This document shows, piece after piece, positions 18,657 through 33,900 of a stretch of 64,000 nucleotides of DNA (the first letter of the stretch is position 1; each line of letters opens with the position of its first letter). Origin of the DNA: Hirudinaria manillensis (lineage: Eukaryota; Annelida; Clitellata; Hirudinida; Hirudinidae); contig CM067530.1 of the NCBI GenBank assembly GCA_034509925.1, positions 1,821,001-1,885,000 on the forward strand. The letters run 5' to 3'. The position numbers and the translations under genes were made by a program. The notes below the pieces were generated by a model. That model worked only from the letters and a program-made list of their open reading frames with translations, was not told where the DNA came from and searched no databases.

Positions 18657-21600
18657 CTGGAATTGTTGGAAAAAGAGAATAAAATAAAAATTTTAAAAAA
18701 TTTAAAAAAGATAAAATAAATTAATAAATTTGTTACGTAATAATTTATTAAAAGCTCATTCATTATGATTTGAGATTATTTATTTATTATTAGTTAACGA
18801 TTTTGTGTTAAATATTAAATGAATCATGCCAATGATCATCATCATGGCCGTCATCAACATATAGAAGATTATATTTGTTTCAAGAAATATTAATAAACAA
18901 AATTAAGCTAAATAGGTAATTAATTTTTAGTTTTAGATAAATCCAGGCATTACAATTTCATTAAAATTGAATTGAATTAAATTTAAATTTTAATAAAAAT
19001 TAATTGAAATTAAATTGAATTATTCGTCTGTAACTGTAATTATATTCCTTCATGACTGAAGTGAGTGACAGAAAGTTGGTCTCTGGAGCCATTAAATGCT
19101 CTGGAAAACCTCAAATTCCAAGAAATGGACGTGAATAATTTAATACTTTCCCATGAAAAATTGATTCGAAATAAAAATAATTAACAGAAAATCGACATTT
19201 TCGATATTATTCTCAAACGCAAAAACGTTTGAAATCTGAAGTTAAAAGTTCAGATCGTGTGGAGTGTCTGAAAGGTTATCCGGTGAATTTGAATTTCATA
19301 GTTTTTTTTTCACGGATTAAACATTATTTTTGTGTTTTTTTGAGGAAAATTTTCAAAAAAAAATCAACGGATCTATTCGAATCAATTCGAAATTGCAGGT
19401 TTTCATATTTTGTTTCTTTTTTTTTTTTTAATCCTTCACCAATTGCCAGACAATGGCGGACGAGGAAAACTGAGTTGTTTCGAAGTAAAGAAGCCCTGGA
19501 ATTGATTGATTGATTGATCGGTGATTGGTGGGATTGATTTCTTAAAATAAAACTTTCAACTTTCGACCAGAAATTCGGAGTAATTTCTGCGAATTAATTT
19601 CTAAATCAATTTTATTCAATTCATTTTAGTCAAAATTGGAGAGGATTTAAAAAAAAAGAAAAAAAGAAAATTATCGATGAGATTTTCGAGGACTTCTGAC
19701 CTTCAGGAATTTTTCATAAAACGACGACGATGATGATGACGACGACGACGACGATGATGGTGATGATGATGATGATGATTGCTTTTGACGCTTCGTTGAC
19801 TTTTGAATTATCTGTCTGGATATCCTGGAGTCGCAGATAATGGAAGCATTCGGAGACACTTTTGATAAATTTCTGACTTTTGAAAAACAGTTTTTTTTGT
19901 TAATCAATCGATGACCTTTGACCTTTCTAAGTTATCGATGTGACCAGGATTTGGAATACAAGTGATGCTTTGATTTTGCTAAGCTTTTTGGTAACAATTT
20001 AAATATTTAATTAATAAGTTTTATTTCCTTATTACCAGTAAAGTAATTAGTAAAATTATTGTCATTAAAGTATTAATTAGTATTTTAATTAGTATTATAA
20101 TTCTTAAAATAAAAAATATTTTATTTATTTCTGAATCAACTCTTTACCGTGAACCCTTACATTTTTTTACGTATCGAATTCTCAAGCCCAGAGTAAATAA
20201 TTCAAAACAATTTTAAACGTTTTTAAACGATTTTAAACGTTTTTATTCCTAAAATCTCTTAAATTCCTGCCTCTTAATCTACTTTTTAATGTAACATGCT
20301 GAAGTTTCAAGAACCCGATGGGAAATTGAAACACAACACCGCCTAAACCTGGTCGAACAATTTCTCCTTCAAAATTCAAATCCCATTTTTTTACTTTAAA
20401 AAAAATTTTAAATCTTAAAAATCCACAATTCGCGCTACTTTTATTAATAACTAATTATTTATTAATTAATAATTATTTATTAATAATTATTTATTAATAA
20501 ATAAACAATGCCAACAACTATTGAATGTTTGAACTTCCAACAGTTTCAAATACCCAACGAATCCTGAGAGTATCTGAGTTATCCAAGGCTCCCCCTGTTG
20601 ATTGGAAGACGTTATGAGATCCTATTGTGGACTGAACGTCCAGAAATAACATCTTTGGCCTGGATAACATAGGATCCACCGCTTCTTTGTCTCCAGTTGT
20701 TCACAGTTCAACAAGTCGTTTCTGCTTCTTGCAGGTTCATCGATCCTCAAGAGTGTCACGTAATTGTCACCGGATATCATGTGATTGTACGCGGTGATGA
20801 TAATCGTAAGAGAATTTATATAACGCCATAAACGTGAGCACCAGGGGGCGCCTAGACCATTTATATAGCGCCGTCTCACAGAGGCGCTTTGTGGCGTTGT
20901 TAGATGGGCTGCGAATAGGACACGTAACGATTGCTGCTTTTTCCAGTCGCACCAGTTGGAATGCCTTACGTTGTATTTGGTGCTCTTATATTATCATATT
21001 AATATTAATCTAGTATTAATATTAACAATAACGTGTTGAAACCTATATAGTTCATAAATAATATTGTAAATAGACTTTATGAATAATAATGTAATCATAA
21101 TGATTTAATTGATTTTAATTTAACATTATTAATTCTTTGTTGGCAAACGTCATCAAGACCAACACTTGAGTCACCCAGAGCAATAAATGCAGACTTTAAC
21201 TCAGACATACGAAGCGATATTTTCAAACGAATAAAGAGACAAAAAATAAATAAAAACAAGAAAATAAGAAAAAATAAGAAAAATGATTACAAATAACCTT
21301 TTAACATTTGACCGCCTGGTCTTCTATTGGGAGCAAACGTATTTGCAAATTAATTGCAACTTTTACTGCAACCCCATGATGATGACGATGACGACGATGA
21401 TGAAGATGATGGTGAAGATGACGATGAAGATGGTACCGACGACGACGACGACGATGATGATGATGATGAGATGAAAATTTATTTAGCGAGCCACGCTCGT
21501 CGGACCTACGGATATGGAAAGTCGTGAATTGATAATGCAAACCGCATTGGATCCACGAGGCATTTTTATGTCCCTTGGAGTTTTATTGTAACAAAAAAAG

Positions 21601-24600
21601 AAAAATAAAATAAAATAAAAAATAAAAAAACGAAAAGAAAAAAAAAATCCTTGCGAAATGCAAATGATACGCTGTGATATTTACTGAAAATGTCCGAGAA
21701 ATGATTTTATAAGCAATCATTCCTCGATGGTGATTGGACGGAAGATGAACATATTGCTTCATTATTATGCAAATTATTTCTATTCCTGTCTCCAAGATTG
21801 ATCGAAGGGTTTAAAACCGTAGCGGATGCAAACGGTTTGTAATTGTTTTAACTTAATTTTTATTTTTATTTGTTTTATTTATTTATTTATTTGATTTTCA
21901 ATTCAACATTTTTATTATTTATTTCTTCGTTTTTTCTATATTTTACATAGAAATCGTCGAAAATATCATCTTGAAATCCTTACTCTGTAACAGAGGTACT
22001 TTCTTCATTGTACTACCGACGATATTTTCAACGACAATCGTGTACTCTCTGAATCTTTCCTGCGTCGCCTCAGAGAAGTACAATTGAATTTCAGTTATTC
22101 CATCTATTCTATCCTGCAATAAGCCAATAAAAAATACAATTAAATCGGTATTAAGCTTTGTTTAATAATAAACGTACATATTTATAATGATATATTTTTA
22201 TATATTTGTAATAATATATTATATAAATATAGATAATAACATTTTTATATAATAAGTTATTTTCTTGAATTCTAAAATTAGATTTTAAAAAAAGCATGGG
22301 AGACATTTAAAATTGAAATTTTCAATAAAATTTAATTAAAAGAACATGAAATAAATTTATTTAATAATTTTTATTTAATAATTAATTAATATTCTTTTAA
22401 AATATTATATGCAATTATATGTTATTTTATTAAATATTAATATATAAGCGTAATAATCCAATTCCAGTCAAACCAAGAAAGCATCGTAAAGAATTGTCAG
22501 AACAAGCCTCCTTGTTGTGGGTAAAAGTAATAATATTTATTATTTATTAATTGAACACTAAATAATAACAGATCAATCAAACCTTATTTTTCTGTTCATT
22601 AAAATTTAAAAAAAAAGACAATTTAGCCATTAATCTGCGAGAAATTTGAAATTCAAGCAAATGTTTCGAAGTGGAACGAATATCTGAGCGGTGAACTGAA
22701 TTATGAACGAAGGAAATTGATTACAAGTAAAAATCAATTATTATTTAATAAAATTGTAGTAAAATGGTCAAAATAATTTATGTTATTAAAAAAAAAATAA
22801 ATAAAATGATATTTCGATTTTAGACGAGACAAGGTTTCTTTGAAAGTAATTCAACCGTGAATTGTTAGAAAAATGAAATTTAAAATTAAACATTGAAATA
22901 AACGGCATTTATTTGATAGAATGAAATAATAAAAAAAAGGCTCTAGTGGACGCCATCATGGAAGATGATGACGACGAAGCGAGGACATCCGTGCTGAACC
23001 AGAGGCGACGGAATTTGTATTTTTGGGGATGAAATTGCAAATGAATTCGTTTGTGTCACATGTTTGCAATACGTTCACACTCAGAAGTGTACCAAGTTTT
23101 CTAGAATTTTTTTTTTATATTTTATGTTATTTTATGTTATTTTTAGTTTATTTTAATTTCAAATTAATTTAATTTTCATCGCTTTTACCAATACAACCAA
23201 TATATATTTGGAATAAACCATTTTGATATTAATTATTAAATAATTATAATTATTATTAAATAAATAAATAAAATAAATATTATAAATAAATTAAATAAAT
23301 AAATTAAAAAAATTAAAATATTATAAATACAAATAATTATTAAATTAAAAACTGAATTATGCTCAGCCATGGTTAATGTTTAGTAATGCAGATCAAAGTC
23401 ATATCACTTAAGTAATTGAGATTAGAAATCATGGCAGTCCAAAAGCATGAAAGGCGCCATCTATCCACGAAAAAACTTCTATGATGGCTTCTGAATCGCT
23501 CGATATTCCAGTCTCGAAAAAAAATTTTCCCGGTCCTCAGAGTTTTACCGATTTCGTTTTCGAATTAATTATTATTATTTTTTTAAATTAAATTAATTAA
23601 ATTTTGTTTAAATAGATGAATAATTAATTAAATAAATATTTGTTTACAATTTGATTTCCATTTTTGTCTATTTTTATTTATTTACTTTTTATTTCCTATT
23701 TTTTCTCAGTTAAATCCTTTGCCAAGGAATGGATCAAACGCCATCCAAGACATTTCGAACATTGTGTGGTTTCCTGATGAGGTACCATTAGTGCACTTTC
23801 ATTCAATAGGGTAGTGTTATTCAGCCAGCGGTTCATTCATTTTCATTCATTCTTACATTCATTCATTCATTCATTCGTTCATTCGTTCGTTCGTTCGTTC
23901 GTTCGTTCGTTCATTCGTTCATTCGTTCATTCGTTCATTCGTTCATTCATTCATTCATTTTCATTCATTCTTACATTCATTCACTCATTCATTCATTCTT
24001 ACATTCATTCATTCATTTCGGATCTATTATTGGCCTTTCTTTTCATCTTTCGTTTTGTCGAGTATGTTACAATATCGTCTTGTTTGTTTGTTAATTCTAT
24101 TAAATAGTTATTAATGATTTAATCACATTTAATCACATAATTATATTTATAAAAATTGAAAGAATATTCTTGCTAACTTAGTTTAGCCGATTGAATCTAA
24201 TAGCTTTCCATTGTTGATAAAAAATAATTTGTTAAATAAAACGTTTTAAAAAATATATATTTAAAATATTTTTATTTAAACAAAAATTATAATTAAAATT
24301 TACATAATTATATTTATTTATATTTAATCGTGTTAATAATATCAATATTAAGTACAATTAATACCAATTAATAAATTTAATAAAACATTTGAAATAAAAT
24401 AATTATCAATTTGCAACAGGAAGATCATTCAACTCCATCGTAATGGAGCCAAAAAATATTTCATAACAAGATTTCCTTCTGCAATTCGCTTTTAATCTGC
24501 TTGTTATTTGTTAAAAAATTAAAAAATCTATAAATCTGGAAACCTTGAATTAACAACATTATTACTCAAATAAAGTTAAAATAGAAATTTAAAGTGCAAA

Positions 24601-26589
24601 AATACATTTTTATTTTTAAATTGCAACAAAAATTCGAACGAAATTGCTTTGGAAGAATACTTTAAAGTCCTCCATGTTATTTCCAGGAATAAGGGCTTAA
24701 TTTAGAATCAATTATATTTAATAATAATTTACATAATAAATCTATAATTATTAATTGATAGTAACATTTTATATTAAAAATAAAATAATAATTTTTACAA
24801 TTATTATAAATACTCAATGAATGTTCAACACATGATATATATAAATAAATTGATCTATGATATATAAATAAATAAATATATATACACATAATATAATTTT
24901 TATAGCGCTGGTTATAATTTCTCTTGAATAATATAATATGGTAACATAATATCCCAAAATATGCTCTTTGTTTGTCGATGGGTCCTAATGCTGGCATCGA
25001 AAAGTATTTGGTTCACAACACCGTCGACGATGACGACGAAGATGGCCATGTTTACGATGACGATTATTAAGAATACTGATTTCCATATGATTAACGTACT
25101 ATTTATTATTATTATAAACGTTTATAAATAATTTTACGACATATAATCATTCGGAATAGCTATACTATTATAGATAACTATTAATAAAACATCTAGAATT
25201 TCCAGCAGTGAAAGCATAACTCCTTATTCCATCTGTTCATCCATCCATCCATTCCTCCATCCATCCGAGTCCAATTTTCCCATCCATCTCCTCACGCACC
25301 ATCCACCCATCTTCGTGTCTGGACTCTCTCGCTCCCACTGGTGTAATGCCATCGTCCATCAAACCGGGCTTCTATGAGGGCAGCTTAGCCCTTGATGAGA
25401 CACGTCCAAAGGGGAAAGACTTAATGCCCTCGGGGACTTTGGACGCTGCGAATTATGGACTTCGTGTTTGTCACTCGACTGTTCTTTCCAGGCGCTTCCA
25501 AAAACGACCGCCCGATAATTTCCCTTCTACCATCTCTACGACTTCTTAGGCGCCTAGCAATCTTTATAGCGCAACTTTTCTTTCTATTATGCGTCATCAT
25601 CATCTTCTTCTTCTTCTTAGTCTTTACCCACAGCCACGTCTGGCTGTCACGCCACGGGCGAATACGTAGTTGCGTTAAGCGGCGTTAATCTGCGTTAATC
25701 TACGCCATTCTACGTTAATCTGCGTTAATCTACGCCATTCTACGTTAATCTGCGTTAATCTGCAAAAAGAAAGTCTTTGACGGTATTTCCATGTCAAAGT
25801 TGATTTTTTTGGGTTTCTGTTTCGACTTTACTGGACGCAATTAGCATTGTTCCGGCTGATGACGTCAGGACAGGAGAAAATTTAATAAAGCCGAGTGTCA
25901 TGTCTTGTTGACTTCACGGGCTGGAAACAATGGCCGACTGTCAGGAATGGTTTGCACATTTGGAGTGCTTCCAGATTGGCGCCCATTCCGAAACTTTTGT
26001 CACGTCGGAATTTCAGGAGAGAGCAAGCGATGATGACGACGACGACGACGATGGTGGTGGTGATGTTGTTGTTGCTAATGATTTTTTTTATAATCATGAC
26101 GACGATAATGACGATGACAACGATGACGATGATGATGATAGTTGTAGTGAAAATATTTAGGAAATGTTGACCCTTGAACCGTTGAAAGTTTCAAGGAAAA
26201 CAAGAATTTGTTCAGAAATTGAATAAAATTATTGAGTTATTCAAGCAGAAAATGACTTGATTTGAGTGAAAGTTTAATCTTCATTATCAACAATTATCTT
26301 ATATTTAAATAATAAATTCGTGGAAATATTCGTAAATATTTAAGTCAATAATCGTTTATAACGTTAAAATAAATGAATAAATTACAAGTAATTTTAAAAT
26401 ACATAATAATAGATAATCGAAATAAGTACAAAATAAATATTTGCAAAGGTCTTATATTTTAAGATTTCAATCTTTAGAGTCACAAATCAGATGGAATTAA
26501 GGGGAATATGCAGGAATAATCGTGCAATATCTGCACATTTGGGTATTAAAACTTAATTTAATATAAATGATCTTTAAAACCAGATTTAA

Positions 26590-26687
<98 letters not shown>

Positions 26688-26690
26688 GTG

Positions 26691-26772
<82 letters not shown>

Positions 26773-28261
26773 TAGTAACAATAATAATATGGTTATATAA
26801 TATAACATTTAATGAGGTAATAAAGCTTATTTATTTAAATAAATTGCTTTATTCTTCCTTCGTGGGTTTCAATGGAAATATTCGTGTATTTCAGAACTCG
26901 TAAATAAAGTTGCCGTCCTTGGAAAACATCGGCGGCAGCAACAACATTTGCAGCAGCAACAACAACATCATCTGCAACAACATTTGCAGCAGCAACAACA
27001 ACAACAACAACATCTGCAACAACATTTGCAGCAGCAACAAGAACAAGAACAAGAACAACAACAACATTTGCAGGAGCAACAACAACAACAACAACATCAA
27101 TATGTCTAATGTATAATTATGCTGAGAGAAATTGTTTTCTGTAAAATTCAACAAAACATTTCAGAACTTTTAATTCATGCGAGACCTCATGAAAATTTCA
27201 AAAAGAGCATTCGTTGCTTTTTTTGAGAATGTTTTTCATCTGTTGTACGTGTTGTACGTGTTGTCCATGATGTACATGATGTACATGTTGCTTCGTTGTA
27301 TTTGTTGTCCTTGCCTAATGTACATGTTGATGTTGTTGTTGCAGAGTGTTGCGCAATGTTGTGGATTGCTGCAACAAAGTTGCCGTGTGTTGCTTTAGTT
27401 TGCGTTTCATTATCACCGACACTATCATCGATAAGATACATTTTGCAGGTGTAAGATCATCATGAATAATGATTATTACGATCGTTATTGTTATTGTTGT
27501 TATTGTTGTTTATGATGTTTTACATTCCACTGGTGATGGTGTTAAATGACCTTACTGTTATTCAATTATGTTGACAATAAATACAATAAATCAAGAAATA
27601 AATGCAAATGTTCCTTTTCAAATACAAATTGCGTTCTCCTATATTATTATTAATAATAAATTAAATTATTGTTATTATTATATACGTAATTATTAAATAC
27701 GTAATGTTAATTAGATAATTGCTTGTAATAATAATAATAGTAATAGTAATAATAATATAATGTTAATATTACTATTAACCACCAACCTTGACCTCCGTCC
27801 AGAGGCCATCGTGTTGGCTGCCCGAAGTTAGGGTAAAGGTCGAAGGGGTGCTTGGTGACGGGTAGAACGCTGAAGACGACGATGATGACGACAATGGCGA
27901 TGATGATGATGATGATGACGGTGAAGAAGATGACGACGACGATGAGGATTTGGTAGAAGGCGTGGTGTAGTTCAGCAGCCAATAGTAGTGGAAATATTGG
28001 GGCTTGGATTTGATTCTACAATCGATGAAGACGTTTTTTTCGAAAAGCAAGGCGCTTGTTGGCTTGCAACGGATCTTTGGTTGATCTATTGAAGTTATAA
28101 TTATGAATTATTATTATTATTATTATTATTCATAATACTAAGAAAATCAAATAATAATAAGAATAATATTCTTTATTTTTAAAATGATATATTTTGTAAT
28201 GATAACAATAATCAATAATTGTGAATGAGTGGGTGGATTATTCAATATGGGTATTATATTC

Positions 28262-28295
<34 letters not shown>

Positions 28296-30861
28296 GAAAA
28301 TTCACGCTATATGATTTATGGAAGAGAAATATTCAATTTAACAGCGACACGTTCATTATTGCTTTCCATAACGCCCACATTTGACTCATGGCCAGAAGAA
28401 CTTTGCTGAGAAAATGTCCACCGATAGTGGAATGTCAATTAATAGCACAACGGACGGATAAATTCTCGTTATTTAAAATCAAATTAAATTGTTCTCTTAA
28501 TTAATTTTCGCTTTATGGAATCAATTGAATTCCTTTAATGACCCATCCATCCATCCGTCCTTCCATCCATTCGTTGATCAATCCGTCCGTCCGTCCATCC
28601 ATCCCTCTGTCCAGACAAGGTTCGTTCAACTCACAGACAACGTCGACGAGAGCCTCCACCTTTTCCACCTGGAAGTTTTCCACGATGGCAGCGCAGACGA
28701 GTCTCGCCTGGTCGTGATCCGCCGTCAAGGTGAAGTTTTCGCTCCACAGTTGGGTCCTGCTGCCCAAGACCTTCAACCCTAGAGTTTTGCCACTGAGAAA
28801 GGAGGTCACGTGAGAGACGAAACTGTCCGTGATGTCTCTCTGATCCAGGGTGATTCTCAACGAGGGCACCGGATAGTAGCCACCCAGGGTGAAACAACCC
28901 ATACGACCTGGACGGTTTTCGACGAACCTGAAGATTTGAGGATCGTCTGTGTGGAGTGATTGATGAGTCTGCTGGTGGTTGGTTGGCGATTGAAGCTGTT
29001 GTTGTTGTTGTTGAATCAACCGTTTCTCGTGTTCCGATTGTTTCGTCAGGGGAAGGGATTTATCCGAGTGGAGATGGAGAGCTACGAATGGACCTTCGAT
29101 TGAACAACATTATTATTAATTTTTCGATCATGGAAAATTTCTGATTATAAGATTAAAGACGTTTGTCTAGCTTTAATTTATTATTATTTTTATAAGTATT
29201 ATTATTATTATAAAATTTCCTCTAAAATTACGTAGTTAATTATTCATGTAAGTATCAAATTACGGCAGCAAAACAGAGAAACGGAGGTTTGGAGTGGGAG
29301 TAAAAAGACTCATTTGAGTCCAAAAGTTGTCCATAAAATGAAATCGAGTAGCAAGGAATTCTCATTGGAATTCTCGCAGAAAATGTTCCTGTTGTGGAAT
29401 TTAAAGCCACAGGATGTCCAATGGCCCCTCCGGCCGCATTTAACAATCATTTAATGATTATTTCGGACATTCCAGACGAAATTAGAGAATATTTTATGCT
29501 GTCATTGACTCCTGTAGGGTAATAAGTATTGTAATAATAATAATAACAACGATAACAATAATAATAATAAGTAAACCACAATAATAAGTGGGTGTAATTA
29601 AGAATGCTAATTTATTACAAGTCATAGCTACGAAAATTTATGATAATCAGTAGGTGTAATTAGGGATTCTAATTTATTAAAATTTATGGCCTATTCTATG
29701 CAAATTTATGCTAATCAGTAGGTGTAATTAAGGATGCTAATTTATTAAAATTTATGGCCTATTCTATGCAAATTTATTCAGACACCGCATTGAACTCACT
29801 CTTAACGAAGACCCTGTGAAATGATTCAGCCAAAACTGCGTAATTTTGTCCTCTTATTTGACACGTGTAGTTGCCACTGTCTGCGTTGGAGATGTCTGTT
29901 ATTAAATAAATAAATAATTAAATAAATAATTAAATAAGTAAATAAATAATTAAATAAATAAATAAATAAGTAAATAAATATAATATAAATAAATTTGATA
30001 ATAATTGATACTTCTAATGAAGTATTTTGATAAAATTAAATTTAATCATCTGAATAGATGAAATGTACTGAACATAAATTATATCGCCACCGTCATCATC
30101 GTCATCTTCATCCTCCTCCTCCACCTCCTCCTCCTCCTCCTCCTCATCATCATCATCATCATCATCATCATCAGTGGCATAAAGCGATGACATTAATTAT
30201 TCAAGTGAACTCGTCCGAGCGCAATTGCAGGCGTCACAAAAAAGACTTTTGTTGATTTTAAAAAAGAAATTAAAAAAAACCTTTTAAATTCTTTTTCAGA
30301 ATTTCAGAGTTTAAAATTGAAATTAATCCCAAAATAGTGAAATTAATTCCAAATTAAAAGCTCTGCCAGTTCATTTCCAGTTCAACATTCAAAGACAGAA
30401 ACTTAATTGAGCCAAGACTTTTAATTACTGACCTCATAGGTAACGTAATCGTCATAATCTTTCATTGTCGTCATCGTCATCATCATCGTCGTCATCGTCA
30501 TCATCGTCGTCGTCATCATCGTCGTCATCATCGTCGTCGTCGTCATCATCGTCGTCATCGTCGTCGTCATCATCTTGTACACAGTTTTCAAATTTCCTCG
30601 AGCGAAAAACTTCAGTTAAGGCTTGGTGTCGCAATTTTAAGCAAAAGATTTAAAAATGTTTACCACCACTTGCAACACGTCGTCGTCGTCGTCGTCATCG
30701 TCATCGTCATGAATTATAAACTGCTGGACGAGTAAAACTAAAAAAAGAAACTTTAAAAAAAAATGTTTTAAGTAAAAAAAAAAACAAATTAATTTTTAAT
30801 GAGAACATCACAAACGACAAGGAAGGAGAAAAGAAGATTTAATTTAAAATAAATAATAATA

Positions 30862-30915
<54 letters not shown>

Positions 30916-30920
30916 TTAAT

Positions 30921-30954
<34 letters not shown>

Positions 30955-33900
30955 TAACATTAACAATAACAATAATAATTATAAAAATAAAACAGAAAAA
31001 CAAATCATAAATTTAAAAAGGAAATCACAAAACGAAAGTATTTCATGGATAATCCCCCGGCAAATCCTGGCGTGTGATCATAATTTATGACGGAGTCGAA
31101 GATAAAAATGGTTGAAGCGATGAATCACCGGTTCAGTCATCCATAAAACTATGCTCGTAGGGGAAGTAGTCAATCAGTCAATCAGCCAATCAGTCCATCA
31201 GTCAATCAGTCAATCAGTCAATCAGTTAATCAGTCAATCAGTCAATCAGTCAATCAGCCAATCAGTCAATCAGTCAATCAGCCAATCAGTCAATCAGTCA
31301 ACTTATAACGGACTAATTATAATAATTTATGTTTACTATCGGTGTAATAAATTATCTGTAAATTAAAAATTAAATTGTTACGCAATACCTATATAATATA
31401 ATATAATAAAAATTCATCCATGAAACTATACTCTTGGGTGAAGTAGCCAATCAGTTATAAGTCGACCTACAACCGACTAATTATATTAATTTATGTTTAG
31501 CAGCAGTGTAATAAATTACATGTAAATTAGAAAATAAATTATTATATTCTAATTATAACGTAATCAATGTTATATTAATTATAAAAATATATTCATAAAA
31601 ATGATTTCTTCTGGTGTAATGTACTTTTATTTTGGTTCAGATGAAATGACAAGGCTAGGGATTAGAAGTGTTTAAGCTTGTCTAATGTGATATTTTAAGG
31701 TTATTTTGAAAAATTAAACATAAAAAAAACCTTACAATAAGCAATTTTTCTCGGTTTTACTACTAAAATTTTTTTTATTATTTGTCACTATTTGTCCGCT
31801 AATGTCCCATCGTGAAATCATAGACATCACCACATCATCATCATCATCATCATCATCGTCTTCGTCATCACCATCATCATCGTCGTCGTCATCGTCATCC
31901 GTGTTCCATTAAATTGTTTGTTTTAATTCAAATCCAACAGCATTATTGTCAAGTGGCATTTAAATTCAATTGCGTTGAAAGTTTTTGCACCAAAAAAACT
32001 GATTCCAAACCGTCAGACTTCATTGTTCTCACCTGCCTTGTTTAGGTCCAATTCTTTGAATTTTTTTTCTAATTCTTGAGTAAATAGCGGTAATTCCGCT
32101 AAAATCCGCTTGAAAATTGTAAGATATTATTATCATCATCATCATCATCATCATCGTTATGATCATCATCATCGTTGTCATCGTCAATCATCATCATCAC
32201 TTCAAAGTGTGTCTTTACAACTGGATATAACTAATTTCGAAGCATTTAAATTTAATTAAAAATATTTCGTTCAAGCAAAAGTTGTGAATTGCGAGAAATT
32301 ATTGTTGACCTGAATTTTTTTAAATTTCAAGTTATTTCAAATAATTAATATTTAAAATTGTTTTGAAAAGTCACATTTAATGGGATTTTATTCGAGAAAT
32401 AAAATGATTAAAAACTCATTAAATCTCGGACGAGGTCGTAAATATTTGATTTGAGGAAATGAAGATTTAAAATGTTTCGACGAGAAAATAAAAATAATTG
32501 CCAATTAAAAAAGATAAAAATAAAAATGAATTAAATGAATTAAATTTTTAATTTTAAATGAATTTGATATGAATAAATTTAATTTTAAATGAATTAAAAA
32601 TGAATTAAAAATAAATTAATAACAAAAGTAATAAAATAATATAGCCGAGGTGTTTCTTAATAACTGACGCCGACACTATGTTAATAATGTCACCAGCATG
32701 ATTAACAACAGCATCATTATCATGATCATCATCATCGTCGTCGTTGTCGTTATCACCATCATAATTGCAATTATTATTATCATCGCAATCATCATCAACA
32801 GTAATTGTATACAATTATCATGATTGTATCATGATGATACATGATGATGTATCACGATGATACAATTATCAGCATCACATTCAGCGACGTTTTTAAGTTT
32901 TTGAAATAAAATGCAAGTTAATAAAGAAGTTAGTCTTGTTCGCAACAACAACAACAACAACCACGACGACGACAACGACGACAACAACAACATTGGGATG
33001 AAAACTTGCAGACGATTTCTGTCCACAAAACAATCTGGTTGTACAATGCTTTCTCGCTCCAAGGTGCATTAAGTCCTCTGTTGTTGTTGTTGCTGTTGTT
33101 GTTTGAGGCAAAAAATAATTCTTTCTTACGTGTCAGAAAACATAAATTCTTGGATTTCATTTCTGGAAAATTAAAATGGACATTTTTCATTATTAATTTC
33201 TTTCTTTTAATTATTCCTGAAATTCATGAAATAATTTTCATGAAATACTTTCAATTTCGAAAGAAATTTAAGTTTTGACGGCAAACAATGGGCTTGCGTT
33301 TCGTACAAATGCAGAGTAAAAGGAATATTCCATTCCTGGATTATTTTCTAGAATTCTTTTTTTTTTCTTTTCAAATTTCTGAATAATTTCTGAAATTATC
33401 ATCACGAATTCTCTTCATTTGAGTTGTTAAATGCGATGTAACTGTTAATAAAAATCCTCAAATAATGATTCTTCATGTCTTCAAATGATTTCCCTTATCT
33501 TGTAAATCGCATTTTGTGGTCAGAAAATGAAATTTATGAATTAAATTATTTATGAGTCATTAAATCTATTATTCTGGAATAATTCTAGTAATAAATCGAC
33601 CAGAATAAAATGCAGCACTAATTATATTCACTCAAATAACGTCCCTCGGCAAACAATTTTCTATTCTCTCAAATATTTGCCCAAATATTTCTGTAATAAT
33701 AAAAACTTTAATAATAATAATAATAATTATAATAATAAAAAAAGTGTGACGAATATAAAAGATTACACCATTCTATGTGACTATGCGATTATCACGGACA
33801 GGAAAATATTGGCCAACAGACCTGACATTGTTATCCATGACAGGAGATCCAAGTCGTGCATGCTAATTGATGTTTCAGTCCCGGATGATAAGAACATCGC

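Larger units (their letters stand above)
18657..21983 (-). other. Last intron of the Ig gene
   Basis: This 3.3-kb stretch is AT-rich with (GAC/GAT)n at 19720-19783 and 21378-21470. A GC-richer island lies at 20580-20960, with a CTCF-like site and a pair of related segments with GCGCC/GGCGC arms. I see no clear exon, though a missing transmembrane exon could be hidden here. Confidence 0.45.
22114..27786 (-). other. Intron 5 of the Ig gene, repeat-rich
   Basis: The intron contains (ATTC/GTTC)n at 23825-24020, (ATCC)n near 25232-25300, a 30-bp minisatellite at about 25679-25762, (GAC/GAT)n at 26029-26145, (AAT)n at 26589-26790 and a CAACATTTGCAGCAG minisatellite at 26935-27105. I see no convincing exon. 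The GC-richer stretch 25320-25640 has short open frames on both strands but no recognisable product. Confidence 0.45.

Noticed and set aside
20622..20952. Two minus-strand frames in the GC-richer island, considered as the missing transmembrane exon
   Set aside because: No hydrophobic helix, no matching splice borders, and exons 6 and 7 already join in phase without it.
26497..26903. Long Leu, Asn and Ile frames
   Set aside because: Translations of the (AAT)n microsatellite.
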